A DNA stretch of 64,000 bases from Geodermatophilus normandii (lineage in GTDB: Bacteria; Actinomycetota; Actinomycetes; Mycobacteriales; Geodermatophilaceae): NCBI RefSeq assembly GCF_003182485.1, contig NZ_QGTX01000001.1, positions 3,992,001 to 4,056,000 on the forward strand. Direction: 5' to 3'. The notes under the pieces were generated by a model that was not told the DNA's origin, did not search any database, and worked only from the letters and a program-made list of their open reading frames with translations. The position numbers were made by a program, and so were the translations under genes. Shown here in pieces: positions 1 to 7,689 of the stretch (its first letter is position 1; each line of letters starts with the position of its first letter).

Positions 1-3000
1 CCCACTCCGGCCCGGTCTCCTCCGGGCCCGGCCCGTCCGGTCCGGAGTCCTCCCCCGGCAGCTCGAGGCCGAGCAGGTCCAGGCTCAGCTGCCCGACCGC
101 GCCGGCCTTCTTCCCGCTGCGGCTCCACCGGTCGAGCTCGCTGATCTGCAGCAGCAGGTCGCGGCGGGTCACCGACCGGCGCGAGCCGGTGGGCCGGCCG
201 ACCTCGCGGTCGCGCACCCCGAAGCCGTAGAGCGAGTCGAACCCGCCGGCCAGCACCAGCCGCTCGACCACCGGGCGCGACACCGAGGCCCGCGACCAGA
301 AGTCGGTCAGCGACCGGTAGGGCTGCCCGGCGACGATCCGCGCCACCTCGTCCTCGCCGATGCCCTTGACGTCGGTCAGGGACAGCCGGATGCCGTGGCC
401 CGACGGGTCGGCCATCGACGGCGGCATCCAGTCCGGCCGCCGCCAGTCCGCCCGGCGGTCCTCCTCGGCCAGCCGCTCCACCCGGTAGGCGCCGGTCGAG
501 GCGTTGACGTCGAGGCCGAGCACGCGGATCCCGAAGTTGCGGGCGTCGTCGAGGATCAGCCGCTTCGGGTACATGCCGGGGTCGTGGGTGAGCACCCCGG
601 CGAGGAAGGCAGCCGGGTGGTGGGTCTTCAGCCACGCCGACTGGTAGGTGGGCAGCGCGAACGCCGCCGCGTGCGCCTTGCAGAACCCGAACGAGCCGAA
701 GGCGACCAGCACCTCCCACACCTGCTCGACCACCTCGACCGGATAGCGGCGCAGCGCCTCCGGCACGAACCAGGCCCGCACCTCCGGGTGCAGCTCCCGA
801 TCGCCGAGCGCGCGGCGCGCCTCGTCGGCCTGGGCGAGGTCGCAGCCGGTCATCTGCGCCACGATCTGCAGCACCTGCTCGTGGAAGACGACGACGCCGG
901 CGGTCTGCTCGAGGAACGGCGCGAGGTCGGGGTGCGGGTAGACCGGGTCCCGCCAGCCGTTCCGGGCCAGCAGGAACGGCGTCACCATGTCGCTCTTCAC
1001 CGGCCCGGGCCGGAACAGCGAGATGTCGATGACGATGTCCTCGAACGTCTCCGGCCCGAACTTGCCGACCAGCTCGCGCTGCCCCGGCGACTCGATCTGG
1101 AACATGCCGAGGGTCCGGGTGCTGCGGATGAGCTCGAAGGTCGTCGGGTCGTCGCGCGGGACGGCGTCGATGTCGACCTCGGTGCCGTCGACCCGGGCCA
1201 CCTCGTCGAGGGCGTGCGCGATCGCCGACTGCATCCGGATGCCGAGCAGGTCGAGCTTGAGCAGCCCGAGCTCCTCGACGTCGTCCTTGTCGAACTGGCT
1301 CATCGGGTAGCCGAGATAGCTGCTCTCCACCGGCGTGCGGTCGAGCAGCGTGGCGTCGGACAGCAGCACCCCGCACGGGTGCAGCGCGATGTGCCGGGGC
1401 AGGCCGTCGAGCCGGGCGACCAGGTCGAAGAGCAGGTCGAGGTCGCCGGTGCCGCCACCGCGCCGGGACCCCAGCCGGCTGGCCCGCAGCTCCGGCAGGT
1501 CCTTGAGCGCGGCGTGCACCTGGTTGGCCCGGACATGCGGGAAGGCCTTGGCGACGGCGTCGATCTCGGCCGGCGGCAGCCCGAGCGCGGCGCCGACGTC
1601 GCGGATGGCGTGCCGCACCCGGTAGGTGTCCATCATCGAGATGCAGCTGACCCGGTGGGCGCCGAAGCGGTCGAGAACCGCGTCGTAGACCTCCATCCGC
1701 CGGGCGGACTCCACGTCGATGTCGACGTCGGGCAGCTGGTGGCGCAGCGGGGAGAGGAACCGCTCCATCAGCAGGCCGTAGCGGATCGGGTCGACGTCGG
1801 AGATGCCCAGCAGGTAGGTGACCAGGCTGCCGGCACCCGACCCGCGCGCTGCCGCCCGGACCCGCAGGCTCCTGATGAGGTCGACCACGTCAGCGACGGT
1901 GAGGAAGTAGGACGGGTAGCCGAGGGAGTCGATCACCGCCAGCTCGTCCTCCAGCCGGCCGAGGACCTCCTGGCTGCGCGCCATCCCCCGCCGGCCGAGC
2001 CCGGCCTCGCAGCGGGCGCGCAGCACCTCCGAGGCACCCGCGCCGCGCTCCCCGGGCGCGGTGACGACGTCGAGCTCGGGATAGCGCACGGTGCCGACGC
2101 CGAGGTCCTCGCGGACGTCGACGGCGCACTGCTCGGCCAGCCGGGCGGTGCGCTCGGTCAGCCGCAGCGCCGCGTCGCGGTCGGGGCCGACGAGGTCGGC
2201 GGCGACCTCGGCCATCTCCTTGCCCGACTTGAGGTACCCCTCGGCGGTGCGCCGGTCGACGTGCCGGGTGTCGAGGGCGACCAGCCGCCGGGAGGCGTCG
2301 AGGACGTCGGCGGTGGGCGCGTCGAGGGCGTCGACGTAGCGGACGGCGTTGGTGAGGACCGCCGGCACGCCCTCCTCCTCGGCGAAGCGCAGCAGCCGCT
2401 GGGCGCGGGAGCGGTCGCCCCGGCCGCGGTGGTGCACCAGCTCGACCACCAGCGCCCCCGGGCCGAACACCGACCGCCAGGCCGACAGCCGCGCCGAGGC
2501 GACGTCGGCCCGCCCGGCGGCGAGCGCCCGGCCCACCGGGGAGTCCGGTCCCAGGACCGCGACCAGCCCCGGTGCGTGCTCGGCGGCCAGGGCCAGCGAG
2601 GCCACCGGCTCGCCGCGGGTGCCGCGCAGGTGCGTGGCGCTGGTCAGCCGGCACAGCGAGCGCCAGCCGGCGCCGTCGCGGGCGAGGAAGGTGACCCGCG
2701 GCAGCTGCGGGTCGACGCCGGCGCCGCCGCGCACCGGGCTGCGGCGTGCCGGCACCGGTCGCACCGAGCCGCTCCCGGTGCGGCGGAGGGAGAACTCGTC
2801 CTCACCCAGCACGTGCGCCCGCGCCGGCGGCACGGCCGTGTCCACCCCGGGGGCGACCGCCAGGTCGACCCCGAACAGCGGCCGCAGCCCGGCCGACCGG
2901 CAGGCCAGCGCGAACTTGACCGCGCCGTAGAGACCGTCGCGGTCGGTCAGCGCCAGCGCCGTCATGCCGTGCTCGGCGGCGCGCGCGACCAGGTCGGCCG

Positions 3001-3070
3001 GGTGGTTGGCCCCGTACCGCAGGGAGTAGCCGGAGGCGACGTGCAGGTGGACGAAGGGGTCCCCGCTCAC
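1..3070 (-). CDS. dnaE2: Error-prone DNA polymerase III alpha subunit DnaE2, 3' end outside window
   Basis: C-family replicative-type polymerase alpha subunit used in damage-induced translesion synthesis; cytoplasmic. About 1,023 residues are present and the C-terminus lies beyond the left edge. The N-terminus is a PHP domain (FVHLHVASGYSLRYGA) of the form seen in actinobacterial DnaE2 rather than DnaE1 (HLHNHTEYS type). The catalytic acidic motif LPDVDIDVESARR and the later KLDLLGIRM segment of the palm follow. The GTG start at 3070 overlaps the TGA of the upstream HEPN gene (GTGA), so translation is probably coupled. The operon begins behind a LexA box at 3956-3971, which fits SOS induction. 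DnaE1 is less likely because of the PHP sequence and the neighbours. Confidence 0.92.
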   Translation of the reverse strand, partial: MSGDPFVHLHVASGYSLRYGANHPADLVARAAEHGMTALALTDRDGLYGAVKFALACRSAGLRPLFGVDLAVAPGVDTAVPPARAHVLGEDEFSLRRTGSGSVRPVPARRSPVRGGAGVDPQLPRVTFLARDGAGWRSLCRLTSATHLRGTRGEPVASLALAAEHAPGLVAVLGPDSPVGRALAAGRADVASARLSAWRSVFGPGALVVELVHHRGRGDRSRAQRLLRFAEEEGVPAVLTNAVRYVDALDAPTADVLDASRRLVALDTRHVDRRTAEGYLKSGKEMAEVAADLVGPDRDAALRLTERTARLAEQCAVDVREDLGVGTVRYPELDVVTAPGERGAGASEVLRARCEAGLGRRGMARSQEVLGRLEDELAVIDSLGYPSYFLTVADVVDLIRSLRVRAAARGSGAGSLVTYLLGISDVDPIRYGLLMERFLSPLRHQLPDVDIDVESARRMEVYDAVLDRFGAHRVSCISMMDTYRVRHAIRDVGAALGLPPAEIDAVAKAFPHVRANQVHAALKDLPELRASRLGSRRGGGTGDLDLLFDLVARLDGLPRHIALHPCGVLLSDATLLDRTPVESSYLGYPMSQFDKDDVEELGLLKLDLLGIRMQSAIAHALDEVARVDGTEVDIDAVPRDDPTTFELIRSTRTLGMFQIESPGQRELVGKFGPETFEDIVIDISLFRPGPVKSDMVTPFLLARNGWRDPVYPHPDLAPFLEQTAGVVVFHEQVLQIVAQMTGCDLAQADEARRALGDRELHPEVRAWFVPEALRRYPVEVVEQVWEVLVAFGSFGFCKAHAAAFALPTYQSAWLKTHHPAAFLAGVLTHDPGMYPKRLILDDARNFGIRVLGLDVNASTGAYRVERLAEEDRRADWRRPDWMPPSMADPSGHGIRLSLTDVKGIGEDEVARIVAGQPYRSLTDFWSRASVSRPVVERLVLAGGFDSLYGFGVRDREVGRPTGSRRSVTRRDLLLQISELDRWSRSGKKAGAVGQLSLDLLGLELPGEDSGPDGPGPEETGPEW

Positions 3071-3558
3071 CGCCCGCGCACGGGACGGTGAGCGGTGCCG
3101 CCGACCACGCGCGGACGCGGAGCCGGCTCGGGCGTGCGGGCCAGCACCTCCTCGACCACGGTCAGGAAGGCGCCGGCGTCGCGGACCAGGTCGTCGGCCT
3201 CGCGCTCGGTGACCGCGCGGGACAGCCCGGCCTCGGCCGCGGCGCGCTTGGCCGCCCCTGCGGCGAAGAAGGTGGCCCACTCCCCCAGCTCCGGGGCGAC
3301 CTGCTCGAGCAGCACCCAGGCGCTGCGCGGCCGGCGGCGGCTGCCCTCCGGCCGCGTGCGGGCGGCCAGCACGCCCGCGGCGGCGCGCAGCGCCGCCAGG
3401 TGGGCGGTGGCGTAGCGCCGGCACGCGTCGGGAGCGTGGCGGGCCTCGGCCAGCGCGCGGGTGGCCTGGTCGAGCAGCTGGGCCGCCGCCGCCGGGAGCG
3501 GCGGGGGCAGGGGCAGCTGGTCGGCCGGGTCGTGGGTCATGGCGTACGCGGCGCCCAT
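3067..3558 (-). CDS. SAV_6107-type HEPN domain protein
   Basis: Small mainly helical protein of 163 residues that resembles the SAV_6107-type HEPN proteins found beside dnaE2 in actinobacteria. The visible core is an Ala/Arg-rich helical bundle (LLDQATRALAEARHA, then RRYATAHLAALRAAAGVL), with a second half ending near FLTVVEEVLARTPEP. The molecular role is not known. The ATG at 3558 shares one base with the upstream stop (TGATG); an internal ATG at 3540 is a weaker alternative. The stop overlaps the dnaE2 start. Position in an SOS-controlled cassette suggests an accessory role for DnaE2, which is inference from context only. Confidence 0.8.
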   Translation of the reverse strand: MGAAYAMTHDPADQLPLPPPLPAAAAQLLDQATRALAEARHAPDACRRYATAHLAALRAAAGVLAARTRPEGSRRRPRSAWVLLEQVAPELGEWATFFAAGAAKRAAAEAGLSRAVTEREADDLVRDAGAFLTVVEEVLARTPEPAPRPRVVGGTAHRPVRGR

Positions 3559-3875
3559 CAGTCGTGCACCCGCACGAGCGACCAGCGGTTGTCCGCCGCG
3601 TCCCAGCACAGGTCGTAGACGCCGGCGAAGCTCGTCCGCGAGCGCCCGGCCCGCAGCGCCTCGACCCGGAACACCTCGCGAGGGGCGACCAGGTCGGCCG
3701 AGGCACCGCCGGCAGCCTGCTGCCACCACGGCGCGGTCTCGACCCAGGAGTCGAGCAGCTCGCCGACGACGTAGCGGCCCTGCCCGCGCCAGAACTGCGC
3801 GGGCCCGAGCGGACCGCGCTCGACCTGCACCTCCTCGCCGACCCGCTCGCCGACGTCACCCAGCACCCGGCTCAT
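3558..3875 (-). CDS. DUF6504 family protein, first gene of SOS cassette
   Basis: Protein of 105 residues matching the DUF6504 type found between imuB-like and dnaE2 genes in actinobacteria. Recognisable features are the GRYVVGELLDSWVE strand/helix, the aromatic patch APWWQQ, and the C-terminal RTSFAGVYDLCWDAADNRW segment. No catalytic motif is evident. The ATG at 3875 follows a GGGGAGAC ribosome-binding sequence. It is the promoter-proximal gene, about 80 nt downstream of the LexA box, so it should be the first product made on SOS induction. No imuA or imuB gene lies upstream in this window. Function is unknown. Confidence 0.82.
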   Translation of the reverse strand: MSRVLGDVGERVGEEVQVERGPLGPAQFWRGQGRYVVGELLDSWVETAPWWQQAAGGASADLVAPREVFRVEALRAGRSRTSFAGVYDLCWDAADNRWSLVRVHD

Positions 3876-3955
3876 GTCCGTCTCCCCACCCCGTGCCGCT
3901 GACGGTCCGGCCACCGGCCCGGGCGGGGAAGGTCCCGGAGCGGTGGTCGACCCGT

Positions 3956-3971
3956 TCGAACGCGTGTTCGA
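3956..3971. promoter_or_regulatory. LexA SOS box
   Basis: TCGAACGCGTGTTCGA matches the actinobacterial/Bacillus-type LexA operator TCGAAC-N4-GTTCGA at every arm position. It lies in the 232-bp divergent gap, 81 nt from the ATG of the DUF6504-HEPN-dnaE2 operon and 137 nt from ybaK, so it most likely represses the dnaE2 operon. Confidence 0.93.
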
Positions 3972-4107
3972 ACACGTCGAGTGAACCCGACCGCGCCGGT
4001 CGCGTCAAGCCGGACGCCCCACCCGCGGTCCTCCTGGCGCGGGGTCCCCTCCCGCCCGTGCACCGGACGGTAGGGCGGGGGTCCGACAGCGGTGGCAGGA
4101 TCGACGC

Positions 4108-4641
4108 ATGAGCCGACCCACCCACCCCCGGGTGGCCGCGATCGCCGGCCTGCTCGCCGAGGCCGGCGCTCCCGGGCGGGTCCACGAGCTCGCCGAGGGC
4201 GCGCACACCGCCGCCGCGGCCGCCGCGCAGCTCGGCGTCCCGGTCGGGGCCATCGCCAACAGCCTGGTCTTCGACGTCGGCGGGCAGCCCCTGCTCGTGC
4301 TCACCAGCGGCGCCCACCGGGTCGACGTCGGCCGGGTGGCCACCCTGCTCGGCGTGCCCCGCGTGCGGCGCGCCGCGGCCGACTTCGTCCGCGAGCACAC
4401 CGGCCAGCCGATCGGCGGGGTCGCCCCGATCGGGCACCCCGCGCCGATCGGCACGCTCGTCGACGTCGAGCTCGCCCGGTACGAGCGCGTGTGGGCCGCG
4501 GCCGGCCACCCCTCGGCCGTCTTCCCCACCACCTACGACGAGCTGCTGCAGCTGACCGGCGGCACCCCCGCCGAGGTCGGCGACGGCCCCACGGCCGACA
4601 GCCCGGCCACCGTGACCCACCCGGCCGCGGTGGGCCCGTGA
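4108..4641 (+). CDS. YbaK/EbsC-type aminoacyl-tRNA deacylase
   Basis: Predicted trans-editing deacylase of the YbaK/ProX superfamily that hydrolyses mischarged aminoacyl-tRNA (Cys-tRNA-Pro or Ala-tRNA-Pro class). At 177 residues it is family-sized. The fold is recognisable from AAAQLGVPVGAIANSLVFDV, the VLTSGAHRVD strand, and the GGVAPIGHPAPIGTLVD glycine-rich loop typical of YbaK. The C-terminus is a short low-complexity tail. The start ATG lies 6 nt after a CAGGAT box (4096-4101), compatible with a leaderless mRNA. It is followed immediately by a GNAT gene. The exact tRNA substrate cannot be deduced. Confidence 0.88.
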   Translation: MSRPTHPRVAAIAGLLAEAGAPGRVHELAEGAHTAAAAAAQLGVPVGAIANSLVFDVGGQPLLVLTSGAHRVDVGRVATLLGVPRVRRAAADFVREHTGQPIGGVAPIGHPAPIGTLVDVELARYERVWAAAGHPSAVFPTTYDELLQLTGGTPAEVGDGPTADSPATVTHPAAVGP

Positions 4642-4655
4642 ACGAGGAGACCCCC

Positions 4656-5234
4656 GTGACCGGCACGACACCCGCGACGCGGGTGACCGAACTGCCCGCC
4701 GGCTGGCTGCGCGAGCACATGCACGAGGCGCTGACCATCTACGGCGAGGCGATGGGCTACGACGCCTCGGTGGTGGCCGGCCGCTACGGCTACGCCGTCC
4801 AGCACACCGAGCGCCCCGGCTTCCGCGCCGTCGGGGGCTTCGAGTCCACCCCGGACGGCGAGCGGCTGGTCGGCTTCGGCTACGGCTACCTCGTCGCCCC
4901 CGGGCAGTGGTGGCACGACCAGGTGCGCGCGGCCCTCGACCGGCGCACCGCCAAACGGTGGCTGCCCGGCGCCTTCGAGGTCTGCGAGCTGCACGTGCAC
5001 CCCGACGCGCAGAGCCGCGGGCTGGGCCGGCAGCTGCTGCACGCGCTGGTCGAGGGCGTCCCGGCCCCGGTGGCGCTGCTGTCCACGCCCGACGCCGACA
5101 CCAAGGCCTTCCGGCTCTACCACGCCGACGGCTTCGTCGACCTCGCCCGCGGCCACCACTTCCCCGGCGACGCCCGGCCCTTCGCCATCCTCGGCGCCCG
5201 CCTGCCGCTGCGGCCGGGCGCGGGCCCGTCCTGA
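4656..5234 (+). CDS. GNAT-family N-acetyltransferase
   Basis: Acetyl-CoA-dependent N-acetyltransferase of 192 residues. The acetyl-CoA-binding motif A is clear: CELHVHPDAQSRGLGRQLL (R/Q-x-x-G-x-G/A type), followed by the alpha4 segment DADTKAFRLYHADGFVD. The GTG at 4656 is chosen because a GAGGAG Shine-Dalgarno precedes it by 6 nt. An in-frame GTG at 4638, overlapping the ybaK stop, is possible and would add six residues. The stop overlaps the start of the carotenoid desaturase gene. The substrate is unknown; proximity to carotenoid genes does not by itself assign one. Confidence 0.85.
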   Translation: MTGTTPATRVTELPAGWLREHMHEALTIYGEAMGYDASVVAGRYGYAVQHTERPGFRAVGGFESTPDGERLVGFGYGYLVAPGQWWHDQVRAALDRRTAKRWLPGAFEVCELHVHPDAQSRGLGRQLLHALVEGVPAPVALLSTPDADTKAFRLYHADGFVDLARGHHFPGDARPFAILGARLPLRPGAGPS

Positions 5235-6871
5235 GCGCGCCGGACCTCGCCGTCGACGCCGTCGTCGTCGGCGCGGGCCACAACGGGCTGGTCGCGGCCT
5301 GCTACCTGGCCCGGGCGGGGCTGTCGGTCGAGGTCGTCGAGCGCGACGAGGTCCTCGGCGGGGCGGTGTCCACCGTCGAGCGCTGGCCGGGGGTGCGGGT
5401 GGACCGCGGCTCCAGCGCGCACGTCATCGTCCGGCACAGCGGCGTCGTCGAGGAGCTCGACCTCGCCGCCCACGGGCTGCGCTACCTCGACTGCGACCCG
5501 TGGGGCTTCGCGCCCGCCCCCGTCCCCGGCGACCCCGGCCCGGACGGCCGCCCGCTGGTCTTCTCCGTCGACCTCGACGCCACCTGCGCCTCGATCGCCG
5601 CCGCCTGCGGGGAGGACGACGCCGCCGCCTACCGCCGATTCGTCGCCGTGTGGGGCCCGCGCAGCCGCGCCGTCGTCGACTCCTTCGGCCGCCGGCCGAC
5701 CCCGCTGGGCCTCGCCCGGGCGTTCTGGCCGCTCGGCGCCCCCAGCGGCGACGCGCCGCGCACCCCCGGCGGCGACCTCGCCGTCGACTTCCTCGGCTCG
5801 GGCGACGCGCTGCTCGACCGCTGGTTCGCCAGCGAGCGGCTCAAGGCGGCGCTGGCCTGGTTCGGCGCCCAGTCCGGCCCGCCGGTGTCCGAGCCGGGGA
5901 CGGCCGCGATGGTCGCCTGGGTGGCGCTGCTGCACGACACCCCGCCGGGCCACCCGGTGGGCGGCTCCGGGGGGCTCACCCAGGCGCTGCGGGCCCGGCT
6001 GGAGTCCGACGGCGGGCACGTCACCCTGGGCGACGGCGCCGCGCGGCTGCTGGTCGAGGACGGCCGCGTCCGCGGGGTGGAGACGACGTCCGGACGGCGG
6101 GTGCACGCGCCGGTCGTCGTGGCCGCCTGCCACGTGCTGGCCACCCGGGACCTCGCCGGCGACGACGCCCCGCCCGCGCTGGCCGACGCCGCGCCGCCCG
6201 TGGGCAACGGCTTCGGCCTGGTGCTGCGCTGCCTCACCGACGCGCTGCCCGGCTATCCCGGCGTCGACCCGGCGGTGTCGAGCCAGGGCCTGCAGCTGCT
6301 GTGCACCGACCGCGCGCAGCTGGCCGCCGCGCACGGCGACTGGCTGGGCGGCCGGCTGCCGCGCGAGCCGGTGCCGCTGGCGATGTCCTTCTCCGCGAGC
6401 GACGACACCCTCGCCCCGCCCGGGCAGCACGTGGTCACCGTGTGGGGCCAGTGGTACCCCTACGCGCTCGCCGACGGCGGCGACTGGGACGCCCTCGCCG
6501 AGGTCGAGGCCCAGCGGCTGGTGGCCGCCGTCGACCGCCACGCGCCCGGCTTCGCCGGCTCCGTCCGGGAGCTCTACGTCCAGACGCCGCTGCTGCTGGA
6601 GCGCGAGCTGTCGCTGCTGCGTGGCAACGTCATGCACGTGGAGATGGGGCTGGCCAGCATGTTCTCGCTGCGGCCCACGCCCGCGCTGGCCGGCTACCGG
6701 GTGCCGGGGCTCGCCGGGCTCTACCTCGCCGGCGCCTCCACCCACCCCGGCGGCGGGGTCTCGGGCAACTCCGGCCGGACGGCGGCGCGCGCGGTGCTGG
6801 CCGACCGCCGGCCGCTGGCCCGGGCGCGGGCGGCCGCCGGCCGGGCGGTGCGCGCGGCCCGTCCCCGGTGA
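5231..6871 (+). CDS. Carotenoid desaturase-like FAD oxidoreductase (CrtD/CrtI superfamily)
   Basis: FAD-dependent oxidoreductase of the phytoene-desaturase superfamily, about 546 residues. The dinucleotide-binding loop VVVGAGHNGLVAACYLARAG lies at the N-terminus and the C-terminal FAD motif is LYLAGASTHPGGGVSGNSGRTAAR. It heads a tightly overlapping trio with CruF and a glycosyltransferase, which suggests carotenoid 3',4'-desaturase (CrtD) or a related tailoring oxidase. A separate CrtI is at 19.2 kb. No ATG, GTG or TTG lies ahead of the Rossmann fold in frame. The best start is CTG at 5231, overlapping the previous TGA (CTGA); the next GTG is inside the fold. Desaturase chemistry is inferred from context. 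Confidence 0.83.
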   Translation: MSAPDLAVDAVVVGAGHNGLVAACYLARAGLSVEVVERDEVLGGAVSTVERWPGVRVDRGSSAHVIVRHSGVVEELDLAAHGLRYLDCDPWGFAPAPVPGDPGPDGRPLVFSVDLDATCASIAAACGEDDAAAYRRFVAVWGPRSRAVVDSFGRRPTPLGLARAFWPLGAPSGDAPRTPGGDLAVDFLGSGDALLDRWFASERLKAALAWFGAQSGPPVSEPGTAAMVAWVALLHDTPPGHPVGGSGGLTQALRARLESDGGHVTLGDGAARLLVEDGRVRGVETTSGRRVHAPVVVAACHVLATRDLAGDDAPPALADAAPPVGNGFGLVLRCLTDALPGYPGVDPAVSSQGLQLLCTDRAQLAAAHGDWLGGRLPREPVPLAMSFSASDDTLAPPGQHVVTVWGQWYPYALADGGDWDALAEVEAQRLVAAVDRHAPGFAGSVRELYVQTPLLLERELSLLRGNVMHVEMGLASMFSLRPTPALAGYRVPGLAGLYLAGASTHPGGGVSGNSGRTAARAVLADRRPLARARAAAGRAVRAARPR

Positions 6872-7689
6872 GCGCGACCGTGGGCTCCGGCCTCGCGGCC
6901 GTCCGCCGGGCCACGGCACCGGCCGCGCGGCTCCCGCTGGCCCTCGCCGTGCTGCTCGTGCTCGCCGCCGTCGCCTATCCGCTGACCGGCGGCGGCGCCC
7001 GGGACGCGGTGTCCTGGACGATCGTGCTGCTCGGCTCGGCGGTGTCGGTGACCTCCGCCGCGGCCGCCCACGGCGCCCGCACCGGGGCGGCGGTGCTGGG
7101 GACGGTGGCGGTCACGGCCGTCGCGTTCGAGGCGGTCGGGCTGGGCACCGGGTACCCCTACGGCGGGTACTCCTACAGCGACGCCCTGGGCCCCACGCTG
7201 CTCGGCGTCCCGTTCCTCGTGCCGCTCGCCTGGCTGATGATGGCCTGGCCGAGCCGGGTGCTGGCCGCGCTGCTCACCCGCCGGGTGCGGCCGGACCGGC
7301 AGCGGACCGCGCGGGTCGCCGTCGCCGCGGCGGTGTTCGCCGGCTGGGACGTCGTCCTCGACCCGCAGCTCGTGCAGGCCGGCTACTGGACGTGGGCCCA
7401 CCCCGCCCCGGGACTGCCCGGCATCGACACCGTGCCGCTGACCAACCTCGCCGGCTGGCTGCTGGCCGGGCTGGTGCTCATGACGCTGCTCGAGGCGGTC
7501 GTCGCGCGCACCGCCCGCGCCGACGTCCCGGGCACCGGCGCCGCCCCGCTGCTGGTGATCGCCTGGATGGTGGCCGGCGGGGCGCTCGCGCACGCCGTCT
7601 GGCTGGACCTGCCCGGGTCGGCGGCGTGGGGGGCGGCGCTGTCGGCGGTCGTGCTGGCCGTGCTCGCCGCGCAGGCCTGCCGCCGGTGA
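6868..7689 (+). CDS. cruF: CruF-like carotenoid 1',2'-hydratase (membrane)
   Basis: Integral membrane protein of 273 residues of the DUF422/Caroten_synth family, which includes CruF and the bacterioruberin hydratases. These enzymes add water across the terminal psi end of acyclic or monocyclic carotenoids. Six to seven hydrophobic helices are visible. Family-typical segments include the GTGYPYGGYSYSDALGP loop, the VPFLVPLAWLMMAWPS helix, and the WDVVLDPQLVQAGYWTW motif. The start GTG overlaps the upstream stop by GTGA and the stop overlaps the next gene in the same way, so the three genes form one coupled unit. Confidence 0.87.
   Translation: MSATVGSGLAAVRRATAPAARLPLALAVLLVLAAVAYPLTGGGARDAVSWTIVLLGSAVSVTSAAAAHGARTGAAVLGTVAVTAVAFEAVGLGTGYPYGGYSYSDALGPTLLGVPFLVPLAWLMMAWPSRVLAALLTRRVRPDRQRTARVAVAAAVFAGWDVVLDPQLVQAGYWTWAHPAPGLPGIDTVPLTNLAGWLLAGLVLMTLLEAVVARTARADVPGTGAAPLLVIAWMVAGGALAHAVWLDLPGSAAWGAALSAVVLAVLAAQACRR

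Noticed and set aside
395-3091. 898-residue open frame on the plus strand
   Set aside because: It is antisense to dnaE2, is dominated by Arg/Gly/Pro/His, has no recognisable domain, and lacks the codon pattern of the real gene. High GC suppresses stops in the complementary frame.
4638-4655. Upstream GTG of the GNAT gene overlapping the ybaK stop
   Set aside because: The GTG at 4656 has GAGGAG at proper spacing; the upstream one has none. Kept as an alternative only.
5117-6919. 600-residue minus-strand frame opposite the desaturase
   Set aside because: Low-complexity antisense shadow; the plus-strand FAD motifs and codon bias identify the true gene.
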